A stretch of DNA of 64,000 nt from Enterobacter cancerogenus. GTDB lineage: Bacteria; Pseudomonadota; Gammaproteobacteria; Enterobacterales; Enterobacteriaceae. The position numbers and the translations under genes are program-made. The notes beneath the pieces are model-generated. The model made no database searches and was not told the DNA's origin. It saw only the letters and a list, made by a program, of their open reading frames with translations. Positions 33,014 to 44,267 of this stretch are shown piece by piece (within the stretch, counting starts at the first letter, position 1; every line of letters starts with the position of its first letter). Location of the stretch: positions 4,650,001-4,714,000 of the forward strand of contig NZ_CP077290.1 of assembly GCF_019047785.1 (NCBI RefSeq), in the 5' to 3' direction.

Positions 33014-33040
33014 GCTGGATGTTTATCCAGCCTTTTTTTA
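33014..33040 (+). terminator. ruvC intrinsic terminator (overlaps the LexA operator)
   Basis: GGCTGGAT (33014-33021), loop GTTT, ATCCAGCC (33026-33033), then seven T. A strong terminator whose stem is the SOS box itself. Confidence 0.85.
33016..33031. promoter_or_regulatory. ruvAB: LexA (SOS) box of ruvAB
   Basis: CTGGATGTTTATCCAG matches the LexA pattern CTG-N10-CAG and differs by only two bases from the E. coli ruvA box as I recall it (CTGGATATCTATCCAG). The likely -10 is in TATTATAC just downstream. Confidence 0.88.
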
Positions 33041-33042
33041 TT

Positions 33043-33168
33043 ATACCCGTCATACTTCAAGTTGTATGTGCGTTGGCTGCACTCGTTCACCCCAGTCACT
33101 TACTCATGTAAGCTCCTGGGGATTCACTCCCTTGCCGCCTTCCTACAACTCGAATTATTTAGGGTATA
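33043..33168. repeat. Full-length ERIC element in the ruvA leader
   Basis: A 126-base ERIC element bounded by inverted ends TATACCC and GGGTATA, the typical full length. Its centre holds CACCCCAGTCACTTACT and ATGTAAGCTCCTGGGGATTC. It lies between the LexA box and the ruvA start, and its left end overlaps the likely -10 region of the ruvAB promoter. Confidence 0.93.
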
Positions 33169-33205
33169 TGTCCAGCAAACATTTTCCAGAACGCAGGAGC
33201 GTCAT

Positions 33206-33817
33206 GTGATAGGCAGACTCAGAGGCATCATCCTTGAAAAACAACCCCCGTTAGTGCTGCTGGAAGTGGGTGGCGTGGGCTATGAAGTCCATATGCCGAT
33301 GACCTGCTTCTATGAGCTGCCTGACGCAGGTAAAGAGGCGATAGTTTTTACGCAGTTCGTGGTGCGTGAAGATGCTCAGCTGCTCTATGGCTTCAACAAC
33401 AAACAAGAGCGGATGCTGTTCCGTGAGTTAATTAAAACCAACGGCGTGGGCCCAAAACTGGCGCTGGCGATCCTGTCCGGGATGTCTGCGCCGCAGTTTG
33501 TGAATGCCGTTGAGCGTGAAGATCCCGCCGCGCTGATTAAGCTGCCGGGTATCGGTAAAAAAACCGCAGAACGCCTGATTGTCGAAATGAAAGACCGCTT
33601 CAAAGGCCTGCATGGCGACCTGTTTACCCCTGCCGCTGACCTGGTACTCACCTCGCCGGGCGCGCCGTCATCGGATGATGCGGAACAGGAAGCAGTTGCC
33701 GCGCTGGTGGCGCTGGGCTATAAACCTCAGGAAGCCAGCCGTATGGTAAGTAAAGTGGCCAAACCGGATGCCGGCAGTGAAACTCTGATTCGTGAAGCGC
33801 TGCGCGCTGCATTGTGA
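33206..33817 (+). CDS. ruvA: Holliday junction branch migration protein RuvA
   Basis: DNA-junction-binding protein of 203 residues, the exact E. coli length, that recruits RuvB. The order is an N-terminal OB domain, helix-hairpin-helix motifs ([32 protein letters not shown]) and a C-terminal RuvB-binding domain. I choose GTG at 33206 behind CAGGAGCG. The open frame begins at 33062, but those codons translate the ERIC element. An out-of-frame ATG at 33204 is followed at once by TGA. Confidence 0.96.
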   Translation: MIGRLRGIILEKQPPLVLLEVGGVGYEVHMPMTCFYELPDAGKEAIVFTQFVVREDAQLLYGFNNKQERMLFRELIKTNGVGPKLALAILSGMSAPQFVNAVEREDPAALIKLPGIGKKTAERLIVEMKDRFKGLHGDLFTPAADLVLTSPGAPSSDDAEQEAVAALVALGYKPQEASRMVSKVAKPDAGSETLIREALRAAL

Positions 33818-33822
33818 GGTAA

Positions 33823-34836
<1,014 letters not shown>

Positions 34837-34840
34837 ATCA

Positions 34841-34922
34841 TGCCGGATGGCGGCTTCGCCTTATCCGGCTTACGGGTATTCTGTTGATTTTGACGCCCCG
34901 GTAAGCGAAGCGTCACCGGGGA
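34841..34922. repeat. REP pair (BIME) between ruvB and znuB
   Basis: TGCCGGATGGCGGCTTCGCC...ATCCGGC and, inverted, CCCCGGTAAGCGAAGCGTCACCGGGG. The second forms a strong hairpin. The pair separates the converging ruvAB and znuCB transcripts. Confidence 0.85.
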
Positions 34923-34930
34923 AATACTGA

Positions 34931-35716
34931 CTACTGTGCGGTTTTCTTCATCATACTGAAGACAAACAGCACCGCCGCACTTAATACCACAGAAGGGCCT
35001 GCTGGCGTGTCGTAGAACGCGGAGAAGGTTAACCCGCCCGTGACCGCAATCATCCCGATAATCACCGCAATGCCTGCCATCTGCTCCGGCGTACGGGCAA
35101 AACGACGCGCGGTGGCGGCGGGGATAATCAGCAGGGACGTAATGATCAACGCACCAACAAACTTCATTGCCACGCCGATGGTTAACGCCGTGACCAGCAT
35201 CAGCAGCAGCTTCACGCGCTGAAGCTTCACTCCATCGACGAAGGCCAGATCCGGGCTGATGGTCATCGCCAGAAGGTTGCGCCACTGCCAGAAGAGGATC
35301 CCCAGCACAACCACCACGCCAATGGCGATCGAGATCAGGTCTTCCGGCGTCACCGCGAGGAGATCGCCGAACAGGTAGGCCATTAAATCCACGCGGATGT
35401 TTGACATCAGGCTCACGACGACCAGACCCAGCGACAGGGCGCTGTGCGCCATAATGCCGAGCAGCGTATCAATAGCGAGGTGAGGGCGTTTTTCCAACCA
35501 GACCAGCCCGGCGGCCAGCAGCAGCGTGACCACTATCACGGCGTAAAACGGATTGATATTCAGCAGCAAGCCAAAGGCCACGCCCAGCAACGAGGCGTGT
35601 GCCAGGGTATCGCCGAAGTAAGACATTCTGCGCCAGACAACGAATGAGCCTAAAGGCCCGGCGGCGCAGGCAAGCATAACCCCGGCCAGCCAGCCGGGCA
35701 GTAACAATTCAATCAT
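34931..35716 (-). CDS. znuB: Zinc ABC transporter permease ZnuB
   Basis: Inner-membrane permease of 261 residues with about eight hydrophobic helices, ABC-3 family. The cytoplasmic loop contacting the ATPase is [14 protein letters not shown]. It forms the ZnuABC zinc importer with ZnuC and ZnuA. Its start overlaps the znuC stop by 4 bases. Confidence 0.96.
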   Translation of the reverse strand: MIELLLPGWLAGVMLACAAGPLGSFVVWRRMSYFGDTLAHASLLGVAFGLLLNINPFYAVIVVTLLLAAGLVWLEKRPHLAIDTLLGIMAHSALSLGLVVVSLMSNIRVDLMAYLFGDLLAVTPEDLISIAIGVVVVLGILFWQWRNLLAMTISPDLAFVDGVKLQRVKLLLMLVTALTIGVAMKFVGALIITSLLIIPAATARRFARTPEQMAGIAVIIGMIAVTGGLTFSAFYDTPAGPSVVLSAAVLFVFSMMKKTAQ

Positions 35717-36468
35717 GAGTGTCCATTTCCCCGACGCAGGACAATTCGTCCCTGTAAATCATGGCGGTGGTTGTGATTATGGCGATAAATGCCCAGCTGT
35801 TCGGCACCCCGGTGTCCAAACATTGAGATAAACTCCGGGTGCATTGAAACGACCTCTGGCGTGCCGGAACAGCAGATGTGATGGTTCAGACACAGCACTT
35901 CGTCGGTCTTCGCCATGACCAGATGCAGATCGTGCGATACCATGAGTACCGCGCAGTTTAGCTCGCGGCGCAGCTGGTCGATCAGATCGTAGAGGGCAAC
36001 CTGGCCATTGACGTCAACACCCTGCGTCGGTTCATCAAGCACCAGCAGCTGCGGGCTGCTTAACAATGCCCGCGCCAGCAAGACACGCTGGGTTTCGCCA
36101 CCCGAGAGTTTTTGCAGGGGGGCGTCAATCAGATGACCGGCCTGGACATGTTTGAGCGCAGGCAGAATATCGTCTTTACGCGTACCGGGCCGAAGGCGCA
36201 AAAAGCGGCTGACCGTCAGCGGCAGGGTCGCGTCCAGGTGTAATTTCTGCGGCACATAGCCAATACGCAGCTGTCCGTCGCGCTTGATAACCCCTTCATC
36301 AGGTGCTATCAGGCCGAGCACCACGCGCACAAGCGTCGATTTACCCGCGCCGTTGGGGCCGAGTAGCGTTAAAATTTTACCGGGCTTCAGGTCAAGCGAC
36401 ACGTCAGAGAGGACGCGGCGCTGACCAAAGGAGACCGAAATTTTTTCGAGAGAAACCAAAGTCGTCAT
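35713..36468 (-). CDS. znuC: Zinc ABC transporter ATPase ZnuC
   Basis: ATPase subunit of 251 residues. Walker [10 protein letters not shown], signature LSGGETQR, Walker [13 protein letters not shown] and the H-loop MVSHDLHLV are all present. A histidine-rich tail ([10 protein letters not shown]) may sense or bind zinc. It is divergent from znuA across the Zur operator. Confidence 0.97.
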   Translation of the reverse strand: MTTLVSLEKISVSFGQRRVLSDVSLDLKPGKILTLLGPNGAGKSTLVRVVLGLIAPDEGVIKRDGQLRIGYVPQKLHLDATLPLTVSRFLRLRPGTRKDDILPALKHVQAGHLIDAPLQKLSGGETQRVLLARALLSSPQLLVLDEPTQGVDVNGQVALYDLIDQLRRELNCAVLMVSHDLHLVMAKTDEVLCLNHHICCSGTPEVVSMHPEFISMFGHRGAEQLGIYRHNHNHRHDLQGRIVLRRGNGHS

Positions 36469-36493
36469 GTCAATTTACGCTTGCAGAAGTCGT

Positions 36494-36516
36494 GAAATGT
36501 TATAATATCACATTTC
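36494..36516. promoter_or_regulatory. Zur operator between znuCB and znuA
   Basis: A 23-base near-palindrome with arms GAAATGTTATA and TATCACATTTC. It matches the Zur box of the E. coli znu region, so both divergent transcripts should be repressed by zinc-loaded Zur. Confidence 0.92.
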
Positions 36517-36545
36517 CCGCATTCATTACGATGATTAGTCGCATT

Positions 36546-37490
36546 ATGTTACAGAAAAATACGCTTCTTTTCGCAGCATTATCCGCTGCCCTTTGGGGTA
36601 CAACAGCACAAGATGTTAACGCCGCTGTTGTCGCTTCGCTTAAACCGCTTGGATTCATCGCCTCCGCCATTGCTGATGGTGTCACGGAGACGCAGGTTTT
36701 ACTGCCTGACGGTGCCTCTGAGCATGACTATTCTTTGCGTCCTTCTGATGTAAAACGCTTACAAAACGCGGACTTAGTTGTGTGGATTGGTCCTGAGATG
36801 GAAGCCTTCATGCAGAAGACGGCTAAACAGGTGCCTGCGCAGAAACAGGTCACCATTGCTGAACTTGCTGGCGTGAAACCGTTACTCATGAAAGGGTCTG
36901 ACGACGATGGCGACGAACACGGTCACGATCATGCTCACGGCGAAAAAGGTGACGGCGATCACCATCATGGTGAATACAACATGCACCTGTGGCTTTCCCC
37001 TGAGATAGCGCGCCTGTCCGCGGTTGCAATCCACGACAAATTAGTGGAACTTATGCCGCAAAGTCGAGCCAAACTTGACGCCAACCTGAAGGATTTTGAG
37101 GCACAATTAGCCGCAACCGATAAACAGGTGGGTAACGAGCTCGCGCCGCTGAAAGGAAAAGGGTATTTCGTTTTTCATGACGCCTACGGCTATTACGAAA
37201 AACATTACGGTCTGACCCCGCTGGGGCATTTCACCGTTAACCCGGAAATTCAGCCTGGTGCGCAGCGTTTACATGAAATCAGAACACAGTTGGTTGAGCA
37301 AAAAGCGACATGCGTTTTTGCTGAGCCACAGTTCAGGCCAGCGGTCGTAGAAGCCGTGGCCAGGGGAACATCCGTGCGCATGGGTACCCTTGACCCGCTA
37401 GGAACGAACATCCAGTTGAGCAAAGCGAGCTATTCGCAGTTCCTCAGCCAACTGGCGAACCAGTATGCGAGCTGCCTGAAAGGAGATTAA
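36546..37490 (+). CDS. znuA: Zinc ABC transporter periplasmic binding protein ZnuA
   Basis: Periplasmic zinc-binding protein of 314 residues. The signal peptide ends near NAAVVA. Zinc ligands known from E. coli occur in [16 protein letters not shown] and LGHFTVNPE, with a flexible His/Asp-rich loop ([12 protein letters not shown]...DHHHGEY). I choose the ATG at 36546 ([18 protein letters not shown]); the frame is open from 36303 but that part runs antisense through znuC and the Zur box. Confidence 0.96.
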   Translation: MLQKNTLLFAALSAALWGTTAQDVNAAVVASLKPLGFIASAIADGVTETQVLLPDGASEHDYSLRPSDVKRLQNADLVVWIGPEMEAFMQKTAKQVPAQKQVTIAELAGVKPLLMKGSDDDGDEHGHDHAHGEKGDGDHHHGEYNMHLWLSPEIARLSAVAIHDKLVELMPQSRAKLDANLKDFEAQLAATDKQVGNELAPLKGKGYFVFHDAYGYYEKHYGLTPLGHFTVNPEIQPGAQRLHEIRTQLVEQKATCVFAEPQFRPAVVEAVARGTSVRMGTLDPLGTNIQLSKASYSQFLSQLANQYASCLKGD

Positions 37491-37505
37491 CGAGGAAGTG
37501 AATAC

Positions 37506-38825
37506 GTGCAACAGATAGCCCGCTCTGTCGCCCTGGCATTTAACAATTTGCCTCGACCCCATCGCGTTATGCTGGGGTCGCTTACGGTTCTCACCTTAGC
37601 GGTCGCCGTCTGGCGGCCCTATGTTTACCACCCGAGTTCTGCCCCTATCATCAAAACCATCGAGCTTGAAAAGAGTGAAATTCGTTCTCTTCTGCCTGAA
37701 GCCAGCGAGCCTATCGATCAGGCTGCGCAGGAAGATGAAGCGATCCCTCAGGATGAGCTGGATGATAAAATCGCCAATGAAGCTGGCATTCACGAATATG
37801 TCGTGTCGACGGGCGATACGCTGAGTAGCGTGCTCAACCAGTACGGCATCGATATGGGTGATATCAGCCGGCTCGCGGCCTCGGATAAAGAGTTACGCAA
37901 CCTCAAGATTGGTCAACAGCTCTCCTGGACGCTAACCGCAGACGGTGATTTACAGCGCCTGACGTGGGAAATGTCGCGCCGGGAAACCCGCACCTACGAT
38001 CGCACTGCAAACGGTTTCAAGATGACCAGCGAAATGCAGCAGGGCGACTGGGTCAACAGCGTGATGAAAGGCACCGTTGGGGGGAGCTTCGTCTCTGCGG
38101 CACGGGATGCGGGCCTGACCAGCGCTGAAATCAGCTCGGTTATCAAAGCCATGCAGTGGCAGATGGACTTCCGCAAACTGAAAAAAGGCGATGAGTTCTC
38201 CGTGCTGATGTCTCGCGAGATGCTTGACGGCAAACGCGAACAGAGCCAGCTGCTTGGCGTGCGTCTGGGTTCTGCGGGCAAAGATTATTATGCTATTCGC
38301 GCCGAAGACGGTAAGTTCTACGACCGTAACGGGACAGGCCTTGCGAAAGGTTTCCTGCGTTTCCCGACCGCGAAACAGTTCCGCGTCTCCTCCAACTTTA
38401 ACCCGCGTCGTCTGAACCCGGTTACGGGCCGCATTGCGCCGCACCGTGGCGTGGACTTCGCGATGCCGCAGGGCACGCCAGTACTGGCGGTGGGCGACGG
38501 TGAGGTCGTTATGGCCAAACGCAGCGGCGCGGCCGGCTATTACGTGGCGGTTCGTCATGGTCGTACCTATACCACACGCTATATGCACCTGCGTAAGCTG
38601 CTGGTCAAACCGGGTCAGAAAGTGAAGCGCGGAGATCGCATTGCGCTTTCAGGCAATACCGGGCGTTCAACCGGGCCACACCTGCACTATGAAGTGTGGA
38701 TCAACCAGCAGGCGGTGAACCCGCTGACGGCGAAACTGCCGCGCACGGAAGGCCTGACGGGTAAAGATCGTACCGACTACCTGGCGCAGGTCAAAGAGGT
38801 GATGCCACAGCTGCGCTTCGACTAA
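37506..38825 (+). CDS. mepM: Murein DD-endopeptidase MepM
   Basis: Periplasmic, membrane-anchored peptidoglycan hydrolase of 439 residues that cuts D-Ala-mDAP cross-links during wall growth. It has one N-terminal transmembrane anchor (about 20-38), a LysM domain (about 96-141) and a C-terminal LytM (M23) domain with HRGVDF and HLHYEVW as zinc ligands and active site. The start is GTG at 37506 behind GAGGAAG, giving MQQIARSVALAFNNLPRPHR as in E. coli. Confidence 0.96.
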   Translation: MQQIARSVALAFNNLPRPHRVMLGSLTVLTLAVAVWRPYVYHPSSAPIIKTIELEKSEIRSLLPEASEPIDQAAQEDEAIPQDELDDKIANEAGIHEYVVSTGDTLSSVLNQYGIDMGDISRLAASDKELRNLKIGQQLSWTLTADGDLQRLTWEMSRRETRTYDRTANGFKMTSEMQQGDWVNSVMKGTVGGSFVSAARDAGLTSAEISSVIKAMQWQMDFRKLKKGDEFSVLMSREMLDGKREQSQLLGVRLGSAGKDYYAIRAEDGKFYDRNGTGLAKGFLRFPTAKQFRVSSNFNPRRLNPVTGRIAPHRGVDFAMPQGTPVLAVGDGEVVMAKRSGAAGYYVAVRHGRTYTTRYMHLRKLLVKPGQKVKRGDRIALSGNTGRSTGPHLHYEVWINQQAVNPLTAKLPRTEGLTGKDRTDYLAQVKEVMPQLRFD

Positions 38826-38842
38826 GCCCTCTGTTTTACTGC

Positions 38843-38876
38843 AAAGCCGGCTCCCTGTGCGCCGGCTTTTTCTTTT
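38843..38876 (+). terminator. mepM intrinsic terminator
   Basis: AGCCGGC pairs with GCCGGCT (38861-38867), followed by TTTTCTTTT. Confidence 0.88.
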
Positions 38877-38943
38877 GTGCGCGGGCCGCAGCCTCGCTAC
38901 ACTATCTGAATAATTTTTTGCGTCACCCGACCCTGGAATCAGC

Positions 38944-39915
38944 ATGGAAACTAAAAAAAACAATATTGAATACATTCCTGAGTATGAAAAATCTTTCCGC
39001 CATCCGCGAAACTGGGGAGCCTGGCTTGGCGTTTATGCGTTTGCGGGGATAGCGTTGCTCCCGGCATCCGTGCGGGACCCGTTCCTGGGTACGGTCGGTC
39101 GCCTGGCTGGTCGCATGGGCAAAAGCGCGCGTCGCCGTGCGCAGATTAATCTTCTGTACTGTTTCCCGGAAAAGAGCGAGGCCGAGCGCGAGGCAATCAT
39201 TGATGCCATGTATACCACCGCGCCGCAGGCGATGGCGATGATGGCCGAGCTGGCGCTGAAAGGGCCGGAGAAGGTCCTGCCGCGCGTCGACTGGAAAGGG
39301 ATGGACATCATCGAGGAAATGCGTCGCAACGACGAGAAGGTGATTTTCCTGGTGCCTCACGGCTGGGGAGTGGACATTCCCGCGATGCTGATGGCTTCTC
39401 AGGGGCAGAAGATGGCGGCCATGTTCCACAACCAGGGCAATAAGATTTTTGATTTTGTCTGGAACACCGTGCGTCGCCGCTTTGGGGGTCGCCTGCATGC
39501 GCGTAACGACGGTATCAAGCCGTTTATCCAGTCCGTGCGTCAGGGCTACTGGGGTTATTATCTGCCGGATCAGGATCATGGACCCGAGCATAGCGAGTTC
39601 GTGGATTTCTTCGCCACCTATAAAGCGACATTACCGGCGATTGGTCGCCTGATGAAAGTGTGCCGCGCGCGTGTGATCCCGCTGTTCCCCGTTTATGACG
39701 GCAAAACGCATCGTCTGAGCATTGAAGTGCGTCCGCCGATGGATGACTTACTGACCGCCGACGACACGACCATTGCGCGCCGCATGAACGAAGAGGTGGA
39801 GCTGCTGGTGGGGCCGCATAAAGAACAGTACACGTGGATACTCAAGCTGCTCAAAACGCGTAAGCCTGGGGAAATCGAGCCTTATAAACGCAAAGAGCTT
39901 TTCCCTAAGAAGTAA
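38944..39915 (+). CDS. lpxM: Lipid A myristoyltransferase LpxM (MsbB)
   Basis: Inner-membrane acyltransferase of 323 residues that adds the secondary myristoyl chain to lipid A, the last acylation step. A hydrophobic anchor lies near residues 20-40. The HX4D active motif is visible in VPHGWGVD. The start METKKNNIEYIPEYEKSF matches E. coli MsbB. Confidence 0.96.
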   Translation: METKKNNIEYIPEYEKSFRHPRNWGAWLGVYAFAGIALLPASVRDPFLGTVGRLAGRMGKSARRRAQINLLYCFPEKSEAEREAIIDAMYTTAPQAMAMMAELALKGPEKVLPRVDWKGMDIIEEMRRNDEKVIFLVPHGWGVDIPAMLMASQGQKMAAMFHNQGNKIFDFVWNTVRRRFGGRLHARNDGIKPFIQSVRQGYWGYYLPDQDHGPEHSEFVDFFATYKATLPAIGRLMKVCRARVIPLFPVYDGKTHRLSIEVRPPMDDLLTADDTTIARRMNEEVELLVGPHKEQYTWILKLLKTRKPGEIEPYKRKELFPKK

Positions 39916-39932
39916 ATCGCACTTCGCATTGA

Positions 39933-39956
39933 CTCTCTCCCCGCAGGGAGAGGGTT
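39933..39956. terminator. Hairpin between lpxM and pykA
   Basis: CTCTCCC (39935-39941) pairs with GGGAGAG (39946-39952) around CGCA, followed by GGTTT. It sits between converging genes; the T-run is short. Confidence 0.55.
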
Positions 39957-39974
39957 TCGTCCTTGCCGTCGCGA

Positions 39975-41417
39975 TTACTCGACCGTCATAACGCGGGTGG
40001 TGTTGGTGGAGCCGATGGTGCTCATCACATCACCCTGGGTAACGATCACGATATCGCCGGACACCAGATAGCCTTTATCGCGCAGCAGGTTCACCGCATC
40101 GTTAGCCGCCGCAACGCCGTCGTTGGCGCTGTCGAAGTGCACCGGCGTAACGCCACGATAGAGCGCCGTGAGGTTCAGCGTGCGCTCGTGGCGAGACATC
40201 GCAAAGATAGGCAAGCCGGAGCTGATACGGGAGGTCATCAGTGCGGTACGGCCAGACTCCGTCATGGTGATGATCGCGGTCACCCCTTTCAGGTGGTTGG
40301 CGGCATACATCGCGGACATCGCAATCGCTTCTTCCACGTTGTCGAACTGAATATCCAGACGGTGTTTGGAGACGTTGATGCTTGGGATTTTTTCAGCACC
40401 CAGGCAGACGCGCGCCATAGCGGCCACGGTTTCAGCAGGATACTGACCTGCAGCGGTTTCCGCTGACAGCATAACCGCATCGGTACCGTCGAGCACGGCG
40501 TTCGCTACGTCCATCACTTCCGCACGGGTCGGCATTGGGTTAGTGATCATCGACTCCATCATCTGGGTCGCGGTGATCACCGCACGGTTCAGCTGGCGCG
40601 CACGGCGGATCAGCGCTTTCTGGATACCGACGAGTTCAGGATCGCCAATTTCCACGCCCAGGTCGCCACGGGCAACCATCACCACGTCAGAGGCCAGAAT
40701 GACATCGTCCATCGCATCCTGGTCGCACACCGCTTCAGCGCGTTCGACTTTAGCCACAATTTTAGCGTCGCAGCCCGCATCGCGTGCCAGACGACGCGCG
40801 TAGTTCAGGTCTTCGCCGCAGCGCGGGAAGGAGACGGCCAGATAGTCAACGCCAATCTGCGCGGCTGTCACGATATCGGCTTTGTCTTTTTCGGTCAGCG
40901 CTTCCGCAGAAAGGCCGCCGCCGAGCTTGTTGATGCCTTTGTTGTTGGAGAGTGGGCCGCCAACGGTGACTTCGGTAAACACCTTCATGCCCTGAACTTC
41001 CAGCACTTTAAGCTGCACGCGACCGTCGTCAAGCAGCAGGATGTCGCCAGGCACCACGTCTGCAGGCAGGCCTTTGTAATCGATACCGACTTTCTCTTTG
41101 TCGCCTTCGCCTTTGCTCAGGTTGGCATCAAGCAGGAACTTATCGCCAATATTGAGGAAGACTTTCCCTTCTTTGAAGGTGGATACGCGAATTTTTGGAC
41201 CCTGCAGGTCACCGAGGATGGCAACGTGACGGCCCAGTTTAGCCGCGATTTCGCGGACTTTGTCAGCACGTAGTTTATGGTCTTCTGGTGTACCGTGAGA
41301 GAAGTTCATACGCACCACGTTGGCGCCTGCGGCAATAATTTTTTCGAGGTTATTGTCGCGATCGGTGGCCGGGCCTAAGGTGGTTACGATCTTGGTTCTG
41401 CGAAGCCTTCTGGACAT
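39975..41417 (-). CDS. pykA: Pyruvate kinase II (AMP-activated type)
   Basis: Cytoplasmic pyruvate kinase of 480 residues, phosphoenolpyruvate plus ADP to pyruvate plus ATP. The start [19 protein letters not shown] is that of PykA. The active-site lysine and signature region ([31 protein letters not shown]) are present. I choose the start at 41417, matching E. coli length; the open frame continues upstream to 41486 without support. Next to hexR and the Entner-Doudoroff genes, whose pyruvate output it parallels. Confidence 0.97.
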   Translation of the reverse strand: MSRRLRRTKIVTTLGPATDRDNNLEKIIAAGANVVRMNFSHGTPEDHKLRADKVREIAAKLGRHVAILGDLQGPKIRVSTFKEGKVFLNIGDKFLLDANLSKGEGDKEKVGIDYKGLPADVVPGDILLLDDGRVQLKVLEVQGMKVFTEVTVGGPLSNNKGINKLGGGLSAEALTEKDKADIVTAAQIGVDYLAVSFPRCGEDLNYARRLARDAGCDAKIVAKVERAEAVCDQDAMDDVILASDVVMVARGDLGVEIGDPELVGIQKALIRRARQLNRAVITATQMMESMITNPMPTRAEVMDVANAVLDGTDAVMLSAETAAGQYPAETVAAMARVCLGAEKIPSINVSKHRLDIQFDNVEEAIAMSAMYAANHLKGVTAIITMTESGRTALMTSRISSGLPIFAMSRHERTLNLTALYRGVTPVHFDSANDGVAAANDAVNLLRDKGYLVSGDIVIVTQGDVMSTIGSTNTTRVMTVE

Positions 41418-41539
41418 GTAATACTCCGTTGACTGAAACAACTTTGGTGTTGCGTGAACAATAAATCGGCCTTCAGTCTGCTGCAAAGCATCAGAGAACT
41501 GACCGGTTGCCGTGAATCGTACAACGTCATTTTTGACTT

Positions 41540-42409
41540 TTAAGGGGTGTTACTCTTTATAAGCAATTCTTTATCAAAACGCGATTCCTTCAGCGCTTCC
41601 TTGACCCGCTTCAAGTTATCCCTGAATTTTGCCCCCCGGCGGAGGGTAAAACCGGTCGCCAGCACGTCAATTACCGTCAGCTGAGCCAGGCGAGAGACCA
41701 TCGGCATGTACATGTCGGTGTCTTCTGGCACATCAAGGGTAATGGCAAGCGTGGCCTCACGCGCCAGCGGCGTGCCCGCCGTCGTCAGCGCAATCACCAT
41801 GGCATCGTTTTCACGTGCCAGCTGCGCCAGTTCGACCTGGCTTTTTGTGCGTCCGGTGTGTGAGATGAGAACCACGACATCATCTTCGCTACAATTCATA
41901 CAGCTCATGCGTTGCAGCACAATGTCATCGGAATAGATAACCGGCACGTTGAAGCGGAAAAACTTGTTCATCGCGTCGTGCGCCACGGCTGCGGAAGAGC
42001 CCAGCCCGAAAAAGGCGATGCGCTTGGCCTGCGTCAGTAAATCCACCGCGCGATTCACCGAAGCCATCTCTAACGACTGACGGACGTGGTCCAGCGTGGC
42101 CATTGCCGACTCGAAAATTTTTGCTGTATACGCATCAACGCTGTCGTCTTCATCCACATTGCGATTAACATACGGGGTGCCGTTTGCCAGACTTTGGGCG
42201 AGATGCAGTTTAAAATCAGGGAAGCCGCGCGTTTCCAGGCTACGGCAGAATCGGTTAACCGTCGGTTCGCTGACGCCCGATTCCTGTGCCAGAGCGGCGA
42301 TGCTTGAATGAATCGCCTGAGCGGGCGAAGCGAGAATGACTTCAGCCACTTTTCGCTCGGATTTGCTAAGGTGTTCCAGTTGGAACTGGATTTTTTCCAG
42401 CATGTTCAT
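41540..42409 (-). CDS. hexR: Transcriptional regulator HexR (RpiR family)
   Basis: DNA-binding repressor of 289 residues controlling zwf and other central carbon genes; its ligand is 2-keto-3-deoxy-6-phosphogluconate. An N-terminal helix-turn-helix (about 1-77, [16 protein letters not shown]) is followed by a sugar-isomerase (SIS) domain ([22 protein letters not shown]). The start at 42409 ([20 protein letters not shown]) gives the E. coli length; the longer frame to 42463 is unlikely. It is divergent from zwf and its likely operator lies at 42706. Confidence 0.95.
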   Translation of the reverse strand: MNMLEKIQFQLEHLSKSERKVAEVILASPAQAIHSSIAALAQESGVSEPTVNRFCRSLETRGFPDFKLHLAQSLANGTPYVNRNVDEDDSVDAYTAKIFESAMATLDHVRQSLEMASVNRAVDLLTQAKRIAFFGLGSSAAVAHDAMNKFFRFNVPVIYSDDIVLQRMSCMNCSEDDVVVLISHTGRTKSQVELAQLARENDAMVIALTTAGTPLAREATLAITLDVPEDTDMYMPMVSRLAQLTVIDVLATGFTLRRGAKFRDNLKRVKEALKESRFDKELLIKSNTP

Positions 42410-42646
42410 TATTAACAAGACGCTCGTGAGGGCAGAAACGATTTCATTAATCGATGAAATCACGAATCGATTTCGTCGATATTACCCCTGTGACTTCCCT
42501 AAAGGGTAACAGTCGATAAGAAATGATGTTGTTTTTTTTCATTACTTGATCGCTGTCGGGTTTTACAGCGGTCAATGAGTACAAAGAATCAACGGTTTTC
42601 GCACCATTACTGCGTCACCTGCCGCAGACTGGCGAAAAATCGCGGT

Positions 42647-42665
42647 ATCGCACGCGACGTTAAGC
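42647..42665 (+). promoter_or_regulatory. Mar/Sox/Rob box upstream of zwf (predicted)
   Basis: ATCGCACGCGACGTTAAGC fits most positions of the marbox consensus (AYNGCAC-N2-W-N2-RYYAAAY). zwf is a SoxS-activated gene in E. coli, with a box in the same place. Confidence 0.65.
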
Positions 42666-42705
42666 GCTAATGGTTTCGGGAATGACGTAAAAGCAGTACA
42701 GTGCA

Positions 42706-42722
42706 TTGTAATAAAATTACAA
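42706..42722. promoter_or_regulatory. HexR operator of zwf
   Basis: TTGTAATAAAATTACAA, arms TTGTAAT and ATTACAA, fits the known HexR site form (TGTAAT..ATTACA). It lies 46 bases before the zwf start. Confidence 0.85.
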
Positions 42723-42767
42723 CGATACCTGGCAGAAGCACCGGGTATTCCAACTGAGGAGAATGAC

Positions 42768-44243
42768 ATGGCGGTAACGCAAACAGCCCAGGCATGTGAC
42801 CTGGTCATTTTCGGCGCGAAAGGCGATCTTGCACGCCGTAAATTGCTGCCTTCCCTGTATCAACTGGAGAAAGCGGGCCAACTTCACCCGGATACCCGTA
42901 TCCTGGGCGTGGGGCGCGCCGACTGGGACAAGGACGCTTATACCAAAGTCGTGCGTGAAGCGCTCGAAACGTTCATGAAAGAGAAAGTCGACGAACGTTT
43001 GTGGGATACGCTGAGCGGACGCCTTGATTTCTGCAACCTGGACGTGAATGACGTGAGCGCGTTTACCCGTTTAGGTGAGATGCTGGACCAGGAAAACCGC
43101 GTCACCATCAACTATTTCGCGATGCCGCCAAGCACCTTCGGCGCTATCTGCCGCGGTCTGGGCGAGGCAAACCTCAATGCCAAGCCTGCGCGCGTGGTAA
43201 TGGAAAAACCGCTGGGCACGTCACTGGCTACCTCTCGTGAGATCAACGATCAGGTGGGAGAGTATTTCGAAGAGTGCCAGGTTTACCGTATCGACCACTA
43301 TCTGGGTAAAGAGACCGTTCTGAACCTGCTGGCGCTGCGTTTCGCCAACTCACTGTTTGTGAACAACTGGGATAACCGCACCATCGACCACGTGGAGATC
43401 ACCGTGGCTGAAGAGGTGGGTATCGAAGGTCGCTGGGGTTACTTTGACCAGGCCGGCCAGATGCGCGACATGATCCAGAACCACCTGCTGCAGATCCTCT
43501 GCATGATCGCCATGTCGCCGCCGTCTGACCTGACGGCTGACAGCATCCGCGATGCCAAAGTAAAAGTGCTCAAATCACTGCGTCGCATTGACCGCTCCAA
43601 CGTGCGTGAGAAAACCGTTCGCGGTCAGTACACCGCAGGCTTTGCGCAGGGCAAAAAAGTGCCTGGCTACCTGGAAGAAGAGGGTGCGAACAAAGCCAGT
43701 AACACCGAAACCTTTGTGGCGATCCGCGTTGATATTGATGACTGGCGCTGGGCTGGGGTGCCGTTCTACCTGCGTACCGGTAAACGTCTGCCGACGAAAT
43801 GCTCTGAAGTGGTGGTGTATTTCAAGAACCCGGAACTGAACCTGTTCAAAGAGTCCTGGCAGGAGCTGCCGCAGAACAAGCTGACCATTCGTCTGCAGCC
43901 AGACGAGGGCGTGGATATCCAGATCCTCAATAAAGTCCCGGGGCTGGATCACAAGCATAACCTGCAGACCACCAAGCTGGACCTGAGCTACTCCGAAACC
44001 TTCAACGAAACACACCTCGCGGATGCTTACGAGCGCCTGCTGCTGGAAACCATGCGTGGTATCCAGGCGCTGTTCGTGCGTCGTGATGAGGTTGAAGAGG
44101 CGTGGAAATGGGTCGACTCCATCACCGAAGCCTGGGCTGCCGATCAGGATGCGCCAAAACCGTATCAGGCGGGCACCTGGGGCCCGGTTGCCTCCGTTGC
44201 GATGATCACCCGCGATGGTCGTTCCTGGAACGAGTTTGAGTAA
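42768..44243 (+). CDS. zwf: Glucose-6-phosphate 1-dehydrogenase
   Basis: Cytoplasmic enzyme of 491 residues, glucose-6-phosphate plus NADP to 6-phosphogluconolactone, feeding the pentose phosphate and Entner-Doudoroff routes. The dinucleotide-binding start is [19 protein letters not shown] and the active-site motif [18 protein letters not shown] ribosome site precedes the ATG. Control by HexR and SoxS/MarA is suggested by the upstream sites. Confidence 0.98.
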   Translation: MAVTQTAQACDLVIFGAKGDLARRKLLPSLYQLEKAGQLHPDTRILGVGRADWDKDAYTKVVREALETFMKEKVDERLWDTLSGRLDFCNLDVNDVSAFTRLGEMLDQENRVTINYFAMPPSTFGAICRGLGEANLNAKPARVVMEKPLGTSLATSREINDQVGEYFEECQVYRIDHYLGKETVLNLLALRFANSLFVNNWDNRTIDHVEITVAEEVGIEGRWGYFDQAGQMRDMIQNHLLQILCMIAMSPPSDLTADSIRDAKVKVLKSLRRIDRSNVREKTVRGQYTAGFAQGKKVPGYLEEEGANKASNTETFVAIRVDIDDWRWAGVPFYLRTGKRLPTKCSEVVVYFKNPELNLFKESWQELPQNKLTIRLQPDEGVDIQILNKVPGLDHKHNLQTTKLDLSYSETFNETHLADAYERLLLETMRGIQALFVRRDEVEEAWKWVDSITEAWAADQDAPKPYQAGTWGPVASVAMITRDGRSWNEFE

Positions 44244-44267
44244 GATTTCCTCTAACCCTGAGGTGTT

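Larger units (their letters stand above)
42410..42767. promoter_or_regulatory. hexR-zwf divergent regulatory region
   Basis: About 358 bases without a gene. It carries a mar/sox/rob-like box at 42647-42665 and a HexR palindrome at 42706-42722 on the zwf side. The hexR side is AT-rich. A 78-codon minus-strand frame (42572-42808) crosses both sites and the zwf start and is not a credible gene. Confidence 0.7.

Noticed and set aside
33062..33205. N-terminal extension of the ruvA frame
   Set aside because: These codons translate the ERIC repeat. RuvA length and ribosome site support the GTG at 33206.
36303..36545. N-terminal extension of the znuA frame
   Set aside because: It runs antisense to znuC and through the Zur operator; the signal peptide begins at 36546.
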